In this document: positions 1 through 11,092 of the stretch, piece by piece
Layout: each line of letters begins with the position of its first letter
Position numbering within the stretch: position 1 is the first letter of the stretch
Assembly: GCA_036936605.1 (NCBI GenBank)
Contig: JAUPFV010000001.1
Span: 121,590,771 to 121,654,770 of the forward strand
Length of the DNA: 64,000 nucleotides
Direction of reading: 5' to 3'
DNA from: Limnanthes douglasii subsp. nivea
Lineage: Eukaryota; Streptophyta; Magnoliopsida; Brassicales; Limnanthaceae
Notes under the pieces: model-generated
The model's input: the letters and a program-made list of their open reading frames with translations, nothing else
The model's database searches: none
What the model was told of the DNA's origin: nothing
Made by a program: the position numbers and the translations under genes

Positions 1-455
1 GGGTCCAGCCCACTTAATAAGCCTCATCTAGAAAGAATATTCAGGAAACAATTAAATTAATATTTAGTAGTGGAGGTTGTGTGTAAGACCATCTTTAAGT
101 TGAGTGCAAGATACTCTTTGATGTTGAGTGTTAGAAACACTTTTACCTTGAGTGTAGTCTTGAGGTTGAGTGTTTAAATATCCATAAGATCTTGGATGGT
201 GGATCGTTGTCTCCACTATGGTTCTATAAATAGTGGAGCTCTCCCACCATCTTAGCATCACCAAACACACTAAGAAGTAAAGTTAGAGAGAAAGTTAGAG
301 TGAGAGAAAAGAGAGACAAGAATGCTTTCTTCAATGTTAGAAAAAATATTTCTCATGTAGTGTGAGTTCTAAAAGTGTTCTTGTAACATTTTTTTAATAT
401 ATATCAAAGTTGTTTGTTTGTTTTAGTGAGTGTTGTTTTATATTTTCTGCTAACA
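1..455 (+). repeat. 5' LTR of the copia element (partial)
   Basis: Base 1 aligns with 4593 of the 3' LTR, and the LTR ends in TAACA at 455, just before the primer site. It differs from the 3' LTR by roughly 28 substitutions plus small indels, including a block of about 9 bp near 320 that only the 3' copy has. Confidence 0.95.
99..232 (+). promoter_or_regulatory. copia U3: four GTTGAGTG-type repeats and TATA box
   Basis: The octamer GTTGAGTG occurs at 99-106, 123-130 and 165-172, with CTTGAGTG at 147-154, so the spacing is 24, 24 and 18 bp. A TATAAATA box follows at 225-232. The 3' LTR repeats the arrangement, with its TATA at 4817-4824. Repeated short U3 motifs upstream of the TATA are typical of enhancer arrays in plant copia LTRs. 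Their function here is inferred. Confidence 0.6.
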
Positions 456-458
456 AAG

Positions 459-471
459 TGGTATCAGAGCC
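459..471 (+). other. primer binding site, initiator tRNA-Met
   Basis: TGGTATCAGAGCC lies three bases after the LTR. It is the standard complement of the 3' end of plant initiator tRNA-Met used by most copia elements. Confidence 0.95.
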
Positions 472-521
472 ACAAGCTCTATACGAAATTTTGTTTTTAA
501 ATACTCAACATATTCAAAAAT

Positions 522-1495
522 ATGGTAAATGGTGTATCATCCTTCCAAGTTCCAACACTCAACAACAACAACTACGAAAATTGGAGTATCAAGATGAAAG
601 CTCTCCTTGGAGCACATGATGTGTGGGATGCCGTAGAAAAAGGATTTGATGAACCCGAAGATGAAGCAATCCTTACTCAAGAGGAGAAACCAAATTTGAA
701 AGATTCAAGAAAGAGAGACAAAAAAGCTCTCTTCCCATCTATCAAGCATTAGATGATGATGGCTTCAAAAATATTTCAAGTGCATCTTCCGCCAAACAAG
801 CGTGGGAGAAATTACAAATTTCCTACAAAGGAGTCGAAAAGGTGAAAGGTACGTATCCAAACGTCAAGAAGTGAATTTTAATCCTTACATATGAAAGCGT
901 CCGAATCTATTTTGGAATATTTCTCAAGAGTAGCAACTATCTCTAATCAATTAAAAAAATGGTGAGAAATTAGAAGATGTGAGAATAATAGAAAAAATAC
1001 TCTGTTCGTTGGATCACAAATTTGAGCATATCGTCGTGATGATTGAAGAAACTAAAGACTTGAAGAAAATGATGATTGAAGAACTTCCAGGATCATTAAA
1101 AACCTATGAATAAAAGCACAAAAAGAAGCAAGAGATCACCGAGCAACTCCTCAAAGTAGAACTCAAGGACATGCATGCAAATAAAAGAGATGATGGAAAC
1201 CAACATAGCCGAGGCAGAGGTAGAGGCCGCGGATGAGTTGGTTATCATGGTCGTCGATGTGGGTGGAATTATAACAACAATAATTCCAACTACAACTACG
1301 CGAAATGAGAAAGCTCAACACGAGGTCGTGGAAGAAGAAATCCGAACTCGAGGTATAAATCTCAAATCCAATGCTATAAATGTCAAAGGTTTGGACATTT
1401 TGCTTCAGAATGCAGAGGCCCCAACGATAGAGTTGCAGAGAGGGACAACTATGTGGAGGAGAAGAGGGAGTAAAAAGACATGTTACTACTAACAT
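522..1495 (+). pseudogene. copia gag remnant (UBN2-type capsid and CCHC zinc knuckle)
   Basis: The frame opens at ATG 522 with a typical copia Gag start (a VPTLNNNNYENWSIKMKALL-type segment) and shifts frame near 735. The alpha-helical capsid region then continues in another frame to about 1160 with further shifts. A perfect CX2CX4HX4C knuckle lies at 1372-1413 after an RG-rich stretch. In a live element this protein would form the virus-like particle and bind genomic RNA. At least two frameshifts and several stops rule out function. Confidence 0.9.
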
Positions 1496-1499
1496 AAAA

Positions 1500-1850
1500 A
1501 ATATTAATGATGGTCAAGCGAAGACTTGGTATCTTGACACCGGAGCAAGCAACCATATGTGTGGGAAAAGAAGCATGTTCGTAGAGATCAATGAAGCAGT
1601 GAGTGGAAATGTATCTTTTGGAGATGATAAAAAAATATCGATGAAAATAAAAGGTAACATTCTTATTCGTGCCAAAGATGGTAGTCACCAAATAATTTCA
1701 AATGTCTATTACGTACCTAGCATGAAAAACAACATCTTGAGCTTGGGAAAACTACTAGAAACGGGCTGTGATATTCATATGAAAAATTATAGTCTTTTTC
1801 TAAGAGATGACAAAGGAGAATTAATTGCTAAAGTTTAAATGTCAAAGAAT
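1500..1850 (+). pseudogene. copia aspartic protease remnant
   Basis: The reading frame carries the retroviral-type active site DTGAS with Asp at 1536-1538, followed by a conserved [20 protein letters not shown] segment. It stays open to the TAA at 1836. Downstream the frame is lost, so protease and integrase are no longer joined in one polyprotein. Confidence 0.9.
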
Positions 1851-1894
1851 AGAATGTTTCCTTTGAATATTCAAAATGATGTTGCAAAATGTCT

Positions 1895-2850
1895 TAAGGC
1901 GTGTTACAAAAGATTCTTCGTGGCTATGGCATGTTCTATTTGGGTACAAAAACTTGTAAAGTTTAGAGTTATTGTCCAAGAAGGAAATGGTGAGAGGGTT
2001 ACCATGTACCAATCATCCTGACCAACTATGCGAAAGATATTTACTTGGAAAGAAATTCAGAAAAAACTTTCCAAAAGAGTCAGAATCAAAAGCCAAGAAA
2101 CCTCTCGAGCTTATTCATACCGATGTGTATGGTCCAATCAAGCTGAGCTCTTTAGGTAAAAGTAACTACTTCATTCTCTTTTTGGATGATTTTTCAAGAA
2201 AAAATTAGGTATATTTCTTGAAACAGAAATCCAAAGTCTTTGGCATATTTAAGAAGTTCAAAGCAGTTGTGGAAAATGAAAGCGGAAATAAGATCAAAGC
2301 CATGAGATCTGACCGAGGAGGAGAGTTCACATCCAATGAATTCCAAGAGTTTTGTGAAACACATGGAATTCCTCGCCGCTTGATAGTTCCCAGATCTCCT
2401 CAATAAAATGGTGTGGCAGAAATGAAGAACAGAATAATCCTTGATATGGCACGAAGCAGGCTGAAAAGTAAAAAACTGCCTAAGGATGTTTGGGCGAAAG
2501 CAGTGGCATGTGCGGTCTACTTGTCCAACCGATCTCCAATAAGAATTGTTTGCGGAAAGATACCACAAGAAGAGTCGAGCGGAAAAAATCCCGAAATTTC
2601 CCACCTGAGAGTATTTGGAAGTGTAGCTCATGTCCATGTAACAGACGAACAACGAACCAAACTCAATTATAAAAGCAAGAGTTTTATCTTTATTGGTTAT
2701 GACTCAAGTTCGAAAGGCTACAAGTTGTACAATCCAAACAATAAAAAGGTTGTGATAAGCTTAGACGTGATAGTTGATGAAGAAGGAGAATGTTATTTTG
2801 GGTCTCATACAAATGAGTTCACATTTTCCCCCAAAATTGAAGAAGATGAG
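1895..2850 (+). pseudogene. copia integrase remnant
   Basis: The zinc-binding HHCC module is degraded: one His position reads Tyr and the second Cys of the CxxC pair reads Tyr. The catalytic core is recognisable, with Asp in an IHTDVYGP segment (about 2120), Asp in RSDRGGE (about 2311) and Glu in NGVAEMKNR (about 2420). In-frame stops sit just after the LDDFSRKN segment (2206-2208) and inside the PQ.NGVAE motif (2404-2406). The C-terminal region runs to about 2830 before the linker to reverse transcriptase. No active enzyme is possible. Confidence 0.9.
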
Positions 2851-3049
2851 CAGACACCGAATGAGCAATCAGAAGATGTTGCAACCCCACATGCTTCACC
2901 AACATCATCTACTCATGGAGACTCACCACCTTCATCATTGTCAAATGGTAGTAAAAAAGAGAGAGTAGTGGAACGTACAAGAAACCTTAGTGATCTTTAT
3001 GAGGTAACCGAACCAATGGATAACCTTACACTATTTTGTTTCCTTGCTG

Positions 3050-3850
3050 ATTGTGAGCCAGTGAAATTTCAAGAAATTAGAGCCATCGAGAAGAATGACA
3101 CATGGGAACTCACCTCACTTCCCAAAGGATGCAAGACAATAGGCGTCAAATTGTTATACAAAACTAAGAGAAATGCTAAGGGGGAGATTGAAAAACACAA
3201 AGCAAGGATTTTTGCAAAAGGCTATAGTCAAAAGTTGGGAATTGACTATGATGAGGTATTCGCCCCCGTTGCCCGATTAGAAACTATTAGACTAATAATT
3301 TCTTTGGAAGCTAAAAATAAGTAAAAGATACAACAAATGGATGTAATGTCATTATTTCTAAATGGAGTCCTTGAAAAAGAAGTCTACATTCAATAACCAT
3401 TAGGCTATGAGATGAAAGGCCATGAAGATAAGGTGTTGAAGCTAAAGAAGGCTATTTATAGGCTAAAACAAGCACCAAGGACATGAAATAGTAGAATCGA
3501 TAGGTATTTCCAAGAGAACGGATTCAACAGATATCCGTACGAGCACGCTTGATACACCAAGATCAAAGATGGAGATATTTTGAGGAGATATTTTGATCGT
3601 GTGTCTCTACATGGACGATTTGATCTTCACCGGAAGCATCCCAAGTATGTTCAATAAATTCAAGGAAGTAATGATGAAGGAATTCGAGATGACAGACTTG
3701 GGGCTCATGACGTAATACCTTGGCATTGAAGTTAAGCAACAAAAAGATTAAAGTTTCATCTCACAAGAAATCTATGCTAACGATATCTTGAAGAAGTTTA
3801 AGATGGAAGATTGTAGCCCGATAAGCACACCAATAGAGTTTGGAGTCATA
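3050..3850 (+). pseudogene. copia reverse transcriptase remnant
   Basis: The start of the domain ([14 protein letters not shown], then [11 protein letters not shown] and [16 protein letters not shown]) is in frame to 3324 and then ends in a stop. The catalytic YMDD-type motif is at about 3607-3620 but in another frame. A perfect 13 bp tandem duplication (3571-3583 repeated at 3584-3596) lies just before it and shifts the frame. Several further stops follow before the frame reopens near 3788. Confidence 0.9.
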
Positions 3851-4576
3851 ATATCCAAGCATCAAGAAGGCAAAAGTGTAGATCCGACATTATTCAAAAG
3901 TTTGGTAGGAAGTCTACACTATCTAACTTGCACGAGACCGAATATTCTTCATGCAATTGGATTGGTTAGCCGCTACATGGAATCTCCAACAACAACTGAT
4001 TTCAAATGTACAAAGAGAATCATTCACTATTTGAAAGGTACAATATATTTTGGATTACTTTATTCCATTTCGAATGACTACAAATGTGTTGGTTATATCG
4101 ATAGTGATTGGGGTGGAGACATAGACAATCAAAGGAGTACTACTGGATTTGTATTTTTTATGGGAAATATTGCCTTCACATGGATGTCAAAGAAACAACT
4201 GATTGTCACTTTCTCCACTTGTGAGACGGAATACGTTGCTGCTACTACATCTGTTAGTCATGGAATTTGGCTCAGAAATGTATTGAAGGAGATAGACCTA
4301 ATACAGAATGAGCCAACTAAAGTGTATGTCGACAATAAGTCAGCCATCGCATTAGCCAAGAATCCATTATTCCATGATCGAAGCAAGCATATAGATGTTC
4401 ACTACCACTACATAAGGGATTGTATTTCACGAAAGGATGTGCAAGTTGAATATGTGAAGACACAAGATCAAGCTGCCGATATTTTCACCAAGCCACTAAA
4501 AAGCAAAGACTTCAAACGATTAAGGAAACTACTAGAGGTCACGGGATCAAGTTTAAGAGGGAGAGTTGGATCATAA
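3788..4576 (+). pseudogene. copia connection and RNase H domain (open frame, 262 codons)
   Basis: This is the longest intact piece of the 3' half of the polyprotein. It begins with the end of reverse transcriptase (SLHYLTCTRPNILHAIG). RNase H follows with the catalytic Asp in GYIDSDWGGD, Glu in CETEYVAA, Asp in VYVDNKSAIALAKNP, and the C-terminal HIDVHYHYIRD and DIFTKPL motifs usual in copia. The frame stops a few bases before the polypurine tract. The domain looks unmutated at its key residues but cannot be expressed as part of an intact polyprotein. Confidence 0.9.
4552..4563 (+). other. polypurine tract of the copia element
   Basis: A purine run (AAGAGGGAG) ends directly before the 3' LTR, the expected primer for plus-strand synthesis. 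Confidence 0.75.
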
Positions 4577-5062
4577 ACTTGAGCCAGGTAAAGGTTCCAG
4601 CCCACTTAAGAAGGCCCATCTAGAAAGAATATTCTTGAAACAATTAAATTAATCTTTAGTAGTGGAGGTTGTGTGTAAGACCATCCTTAGGTTGAGTGCA
4701 AGATACTCTTTGATGTTGAGTGTAAGAAACACATTTACCTTGAGTGTAGTCTTGAGGTTGAGTGTTTAAGTATCCATAAGATCATGGATGGTGGATCCTT
4801 GTCTCCACTATAGTTCTATAAATACTGGATCTCTACCACCATATTAGCATCACCAAACATACTAAGAAGTAAAGTTAGAGAGAAAGTTAGACTGAGAGAA
4901 AAGAGAGACAAGAGAGAAAAGAATGCTCTCTTGAGCGTTAGAAAAAATATTTCTCTTGTAGTGTGAGTTCTAAGAGTGTTCTTGTAACATTTCTTTTTTT
5001 TTAATCTATATCAAAGTTGTTTGTTTGTTTTAGTGAGTGTTGTTTTATATTTTCCGCCAGCA
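4564..5062 (+). repeat. 3' LTR of the copia element
   Basis: It starts at AGTTGG, apparently a mutated TGTTGG, and ends AGCA. Unrelated A-family sequence begins at 5063. It holds its own TATA box at 4817-4824 and the GTTGAGTG repeats. Confidence 0.85.
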
Positions 5063-6749
5063 TCATACTCTTGTATTTGATTTTATTTGGTATCCTATCT
5101 GAAACGTTTTTGAAATCATCGTGTGTCTCTAGTTTGTTGAATGTTGGTGAAGTTGGTAATTTACCACTTTTTTGAAACTTTTTTGAAATCATATTATGTC
5201 TCTATTTTGTAGGATTTCTATTTTGTGAGTATTGCACAGAATCTGATTTTATAGCTCTATTTCCTTATTCTCAGAATTATAAAGGTGGGTTTCTTTTGCT
5301 TGTTTTGTTATCTCCGTATGAGTGTGAGTTGTGCCATTTGATGTACTGTTTTTGTTGTCTGAATTGCCTTTTTATATTATAATTGATTTCATCATTGAAA
5401 TCCATTTTCGATCTTCTTTTTGGTGTTTTCTAGTGATATAGGTGTTTTTTGCTGAAGATTAGTTTGGGGTTGTTCTTAATTCTTAGGGATGGATTTCTTG
5501 CAGTTTGTAGATAAATGACCCAAATAAGCATTGATTACAGAAAAGAGGCAAATCTGCATATCTAAGAATATATTGATATGGGTGCATATCTTTTTTTTCT
5601 ATGTCAACAACCTAACCTAAAAATATTTTAAACCTACAAGATCACAAATTACATGTTGTTTAAACTAAACCTAAAGCGTCCAAAAATAATATAATATTGA
5701 TATTATACTAAACACTTGGAAACCTAACGTATATTGAACCAAAAAAACGAAATAAATTAATTCAAAATTTTATTTTATTTATGAATCAAAGGTACTACAG
5801 ACAACAAATTACAATAGTACAGACTTCAAAAGTCTTGATTGCTTAAGACGATTGAACTCTTCTACGGGATCTAAAAATACCTACTATATGAATAAACGCG
5901 ATATTGTTGAATCTCAAAAAATCATAAAAGACGGGGTTCATCATCTTGAAATATTCGAGAGAACAATTCAAGTATAAGACGGGGTTCATCATCGGCTTGC
6001 GTCGATCAGCACAGAGAATGACTGAACATGTATAAATGTTTTATGTGGGTTGGAGCCGGTGTGTTATGTGGAAATCAGGATGAGTTGTCTTTTTTAATGG
6101 TCGAGGCGGAGGCATAACTGTCCCAGGCCCCTCCTTCTCGAGCTTGTCAAAATAATTTTGCTTATGACTACTTACGTGCTAACAAGACAAAACTCAATGT
6201 AATGTAGTAGGGATATATAATAATAATAATAAATATTCAAATCACATTAGATATCAAAATTTCAAGGTAAAATTACATTCAATAAAATGATAACTTCCCT
6301 GTTACCTTGTCACGGTTTTTTGGTCGTACATGGGTTGCAATTTTACTCAAACTGCACTTGAATCTAAAATTATGATATGATTTAAAGTCATTAAGATAAC
6401 CGTAGACCTAATATACAAAGTGCATGTTTATTATAAGCTTGAAATTGATTTTATAATTTATTTTATTTTATTTTTATAAAGAAAATTTTATAAATTAAAT
6501 TTTATAATTGTGAGTAGATTTTATGCGTAGATAATGTATTGTATTTAATTTGTTTTGAGTCAAACAATAAATTAATAGTTATAATCTAATATATTATATT
6601 TTGGATGATTAGGAGTTTCTTTTAAAAAAAGGTCAAAATCTATAATGTTACTCCAAAAAGAATAATCTTGCTTTCAAGACTCCCCAAATCCCTCTCTTAG
6701 TTAGACCGAATCCTCATGAAAAAAGTCTAATTCTAACAAATCCTCTGCA
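5063..6749 (+). other. noncoding 5' portion of A1
   Basis: No open frame of interest is present. The plus strand is T-rich with intron-like character and is followed by a more AT-rich part. It is conserved with A2 and A3, so it belongs to the repeat rather than to unique DNA. Whether it is LINE 5' untranslated sequence or an older captured piece cannot be decided here. Confidence 0.6.
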
Positions 6750-8265
6750 ATGGAAGACAAATAGAAAATTGTGGTTGTATCTCTTCGGCATTTGTTCAAG
6801 ATTCAATCTACTAATCAACCCTTAGGTTTCAAAGATTTATAAAAAATTCACTCGAGTCAACAAACAGTGGACAATCGAACAAGCAAGAAGCAAGGTTACA
6901 ATGAAATTGTGATTAAGAAGAATAATTTCCATCTTTAGTTTGTTAAAACTAAAAAACAGCAAGAAAAGAGGCTAATCAGATCTCATAAATCTTCAACAAT
7001 CCAACATTAGATAAATATTATCCAACTCATAAGCAGGACAATCCATGGAATATAAATAAACCAAGCAAATAAAGATCGTACACAGATGCAACCAGAGCCA
7101 AGAAGAAGGAATTTATCTATGCAAATGTTAAAGTATAGACAAAATAAGAACATAAAGCGGTCATATTATCTGAGCAAGATAAGTCCAATCTTCTCTCAAT
7201 TTCTAATTTGACATTGATAACAAAATTCTCCTTTGGTAAATCTAGGTTAGACCAAATTCAAACATTTTTAGAAAGTTTTAAACTCGTTGGCCAATTCAAT
7301 ATATCCCAATAGGACTATAGATATACGCTAACTGAAATGGACCACTTAGAATATGTAACCAAACTTTGGAAAATGAATGTTTGAACCCTTGGCCAATATT
7401 CCTTAAGATTACTTAATTGGTACTCTATTCAAAACATTGAATCCCCTAGAACCCATGTCTAGGTTTTTTTTTCAGTTTACCGGAATACATGTTAATCAAG
7501 ATACGATTGTACATATAGTTACGACTTTGGGGAGACCTCTCTCCATCTGGTTACCCTAAAAAATAGTGTCATATCCAATTGTTTTATGGCGTGTTTGGAG
7601 CTTCAGCGAAGGTGATGAATTATGAACGAATATTACTTATGGTGAGAAACCATTTTACTGCCTAGATTGCAAACATCTAGGACATCAATCTAAATAAGGT
7701 AAAAAAAACTCTGCTAATAGGAAAGAAGATTTAGGGATTAAACATTTTTTCTAATATAAAACCATTTAAATAGTTCAACTTTGAATTCTTCTTCTCAAAA
7801 AAGAACATGGATCCTAAACAAACTACTAAAATTAAATATATTATACTTCAAAAATCTACAATTAACTCAATTAAAACAAGACTATATTAATTAGGATAAT
7901 AATCTTCATACAAAAAATTGTGGAAATAAGACCTGCCAATTCAAACCAAACATTAAAAATGGTGATCATAGAATAAACTCAGAAAAATTATATTTAAACA
8001 ACGATAAAATATGAGGTAAAACAAGAAAATAGCAACCAAACAAATAATCAAGAACCAGAAATAGATAATATGTTAAATTCATTGAATGAATTTGAAAAGT
8101 TTGAATCTAGTATAAAATCCAAAATACTGAAAAAACAAATACTGAAATAATAGTAAATACAAGCAACATAAGAAAAACAATTAGAAAACTCAAAACCAAA
8201 ATATATAAGGGTCTACTTAATGCAAAGATAATCCAATTAAAACGATCATATATATACTATACCTC
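6750..8265 (+). pseudogene. LINE ORF1 remnant (nucleic-acid-binding protein with zinc knuckle), A1
   Basis: From ATG 6750 the frame can be followed through several stops. It includes a stretch reading IVTTLGRPLSIWLP, typical of the DUF4283-like part of plant LINE ORF1. It then gives a zinc knuckle CLDCKHLGHQSK at 7659-7694. The third Cys position is lost in all three A copies, and A1 has a stop just before it. ORF1 proteins of plant LINEs bind the element RNA. The copy is dead. Confidence 0.75.
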
Positions 8266-8274
8266 AAATGTTAA

Positions 8275-8720
8275 ATGACAATAAAGATCCTCGGTTGAAA
8301 TGTTAGGGGGATAAGTAACAAATGAACAGTCCGTAAAATAAAACCTATTATCAAATATGAGAGAATTTATTTCATTGCTCTTCAAGATCCAATGATAAAT
8401 TCTAATAGGCTGGATCAAATTACAAAAACCTTAGACTTTCATTATGGTTGTTTCAATAGTAGCAACAAAATTTGCTTAATTTCGTAGGAGAACTTTCAGA
8501 TTAGAAGTTTAATGGATCATGATCAAATCTTACACTTGTGTTGTGTAAAGACTGTGATGATAATCAGAATATTAGTAGTTCCATCGATGACCATAAAACT
8601 CGTTTATAGGAAGAAATTTTTTGTTGCAGACTCAATGGCAACATAGTCTCTTAAAAGTAAGACCAATTGTAATTTTACTCCAAGTCAAGCCTCTGCTCAA
8701 TTAAGAGTCATCTTATTCCT
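8275..8720 (+). pseudogene. LINE ORF2 endonuclease remnant, A1
   Basis: The frame starts at ATG 8275 and contains NVRGISNK, the N-terminal metal-binding motif region of APE-type LINE endonucleases. ERIYFIALQDPMI, corresponding to the usual LQE motif, follows. It matches the second LINE at 14146. Stops occur where Trp or Gln codons are expected. The domain breaks off before the GDFN motif. Confidence 0.8.
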
Positions 8721-8990
8721 CGAAATTTTGGTAATGGGATATTTAAGATTAGATAATATGGAATTGATAGGTTAGCAATAAAATTATATTTCCAAATTTC
8801 TTTAGTTCACTAACAATTGGGAAGAGGCTCGCTACCTCACCTACCATATTATTATGGTCAATTTCTTTTTAGGTTTATTTTGAAGATGGAAGGTTTTAAA
8901 GAGAGCAATAATGTTGACTTTTAGATTCTAAGTTTTTGGTGTAAATATTATTATCTGATTGTATTTTAACAGCCTTAAAGGCTTATTTTG

Positions 8991-9849
8991 GATTTTTAAA
9001 AAATAACAAATAAAAAATAAAAAATTTAATTTTTTATAATATTTTAATAAATTTGTTTATTTAATTAGTCATAAGACATACTAATTATTTATATAGTGAA
9101 TCTAGAATATCATTCAAATAACTTTAATGTCATAAAAATTAACGTTTAGACATTTAACTAACAAAAATAAAGTTTCATTTTTTCGGTGACTAACAAAGAA
9201 TATCTATTAGTGTCTGGTAGCAAAAATCTCAACTTACTCTCTACTGAAATACCCTCCATATAAAAACATGGTTGGAACAGTTAACTAATAAAAATAAAGT
9301 CTTATTTTCTTCGTCAATATCCGAACTCACTTTCTCTTTATAGATCGCTCTTTAATTTACTTTTTCTCTTAACAAAATACCTTCGAGAAAAACACAATAA
9401 TTTTAATTCTGATTTCACATAATTTTAACGATTTTACTGTTTAAAAAATAAAAAAAACTAAGTTTTAATCAAGTTCTAATTATCTTATGCACTAAAAGAA
9501 TAAGAAATCAAGTACATTTACAATTCATGTTTTTTACTCTGATACAACCACGGTTTTAAAAGTATGAAAAGCTAGCTTTAATTTTATTTTTTTAAATTCT
9601 TATTTAGTACTAGAGATTGTATATACACTAGGGAATCATGTTACACATATGTATCAGTGTTGTTGTTGGTTATTAGTTTTCTACTAGTTAAATATTAGTG
9701 TCTTGTATATATCGTCATATTTAAACACATGTCTTGCAATTATCCTCATATTTCCCAGTCTTTAGCTTTCTCACATGAGATGCACATTACTCTTTTTGTA
9801 AGTAGTTCCACGTTTATCACTTTTTCATAATCTTGAATAAATTATATTT
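8991..9849. other. AT-rich stretch without recognisable genes
   Basis: I see short runs of A and T and no open frame, no LTR and no match elsewhere in the window that I could find by eye. Confidence 0.6.
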
Positions 9850-9924
9850 TCATGTCCTTTCATATATCATCAATGTTTGGTCTTAAGTTACTTTTATTTT
9901 CAATACATGCTTTAGCATCAGGTG

Positions 9925-10130
9925 TAATGTCCCTCGTCTATCATGTGGTGTATTACCTAACATTTATCATGTGGTGTACAGTCCCACATCTAACATATGA
10001 TGTCACGCATATACCATATTGTGCATTCTCTCGTATCTACCATATGTCGTATTGTTATTCACATATCATATGGTGTATTGTCCCGCATCTATCATATGGT
10101 ATACAATTTTTATTGTCTAACACTCTTCAA
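9925..10130 (+). repeat. B minisatellite, block 1 (period about 26 bp)
   Basis: About seven degenerate units follow the pattern CGCATCTATCATATGGTGTA. The same core (CGCAT, then ATCAT) recurs in the B introns. Confidence 0.8.
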
Positions 10131-10236
10131 TTAACACTAATCTCGTAATTTTTATAAAAAATATGATGCATATCTTATGTTTTCAGCTCACACCTATTTG
10201 CAATCATTGAAGATATTAAATAAAATAAAATAAAAG

Positions 10237-10637
10237 ATGCTCGTTGACAAAAGAGCTGCAAAGAAAATATCTTTTTATTTTGTCCTTAAATCTATATATG
10301 ATCTAAGGAACGAAATATTTCTACAAACAAATTGGGAGTTTATTGTTGAAATAATAAAAATATATGACGCTAAAAAAGAAACCTTCAAATTGAGTTTAAA
10401 GTTGGTACCACTTACAACCAAAGATATAAACACTATATTTGATTTGAAGCCCGGAAAAGAACACATAGCACTAAACAATAAAAATTTAAAACCTATATAT
10501 TCTGAATCATAACAAGAAGAAACAAATTAAGGATAATGAAGCCTTACATTTCAGATGACACGAGAAGAAAACTCAAAACAAACCGATCAAAACTAATTAT
10601 AAATTTCATGATAAATATATGAAATTCTTTAATACTA
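10237..10637 (+). pseudogene. B-family exon 1-like segment
   Basis: The frame from ATG 10237 is open for 91 codons and includes a stretch with the pattern IYDAKKETFKLSLKLVPLTT followed by KDINTIFDLKPG. This spacing (YDp.t.tF.l..k.vpLT..DI..ifdL..G) is characteristic of plant mobile domain and DUF1985-like proteins linked to transposons. A stop follows at 10510, but a similar segment at 18690-18790 shows that conserved sequence continues to about 10637, where the minisatellite begins. The function of the intact family is not established from this sequence. Confidence 0.5.
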
Positions 10638-11092
10638 GTCTCACATGCATTATTTTTGTATGACCTCATATGGATCATTCTTACATGGCATTGCATCGGT
10701 CATATTTATCCGACCTCACATGGATCATCTTTGCATAAGCGCTCATGGACCCTCCTTGCCTTACCTCGTATGGATTATTATTTTTCGACCTTGTATGGAT
10801 CATCTTTGTTTGATCTTGTATGATCATCTTTGCCTGGCCTCGCATGAATCATTTTTGTCTGGCCTCACATGAATCATATATTTTTCCTTGCATGTTTTAT
10901 CTTTACCTGAACCCACTTAATTGTCTGGCCTCATATGTATCATATTTTCATGGCCTCACAGGGATTGTCTGGCCTTACATATATCATCGTTTTGTCTAGC
11001 CTTGCATATATCATCTTTGTCCGGCCTCGCATGCTACCTTCTTATAGCATCTATCATGTACATATATTAACTAAGGTTTCCTATGTTTGTAG
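10638..11092 (+). repeat. B minisatellite, block 2, occupying a probable intron
   Basis: The 25 bp units are of the type ATCATCTTTGTCTGGCCTCG, with consecutive units at 10770-10890 almost in register. The block ends with a plant acceptor (TTTGTAG at 11086-11092). The 5' splice site is weak (GTCTCAC at 10638). Copy B2 has the same repeat at 18800-19110. Confidence 0.75.

Larger units (their letters stand above)
1..5062 (+). mobile_element. Ty1/copia LTR retrotransposon, decayed, left edge cut by window
   Basis: The element has two long terminal repeats, a primer site complementary to initiator tRNA-Met, and the copia domain order gag, protease, integrase, reverse transcriptase, RNase H. Every domain is recognisable but the polyprotein is broken by many stops and frameshifts. 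About 29 bases of the 5' LTR lie outside the window. The right flank (5063 on) continues a sequence found unbroken at 21134 and 38297, so the element inserted into an A-family copy. By eye the LTRs are about 94% identical, which makes this the oldest LTR insertion here. The left target duplication cannot be seen. Confidence 0.95.
5063..8990 (+). mobile_element. A-family LINE-containing repeat, copy A1
   Basis: This is a copy of the sequence also present at about 21134-24827 and 38297-42042. The first 1.7 kb is T-rich and noncoding and may be a 5' untranslated region. An ORF1 remnant (from 6750) and an endonuclease remnant (from 8275) follow. Most of the endonuclease and all of the reverse transcriptase are missing, and the copy closes with a LINE-like 3' end near 8960-8990 (a GCCTTAAAGGCTTATTTTGG-type segment, then an A-rich tail). 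Unlike A2 and A3 it lacks a 360 bp segment at 6420 and retains the unbroken G insertion site at 8348-8352. Confidence 0.7.

Noticed and set aside
459..471. tRNA gene match
   Set aside because: Only the 13 bases complementary to the tRNA 3' end are present. This is a primer binding site, not a tRNA gene.
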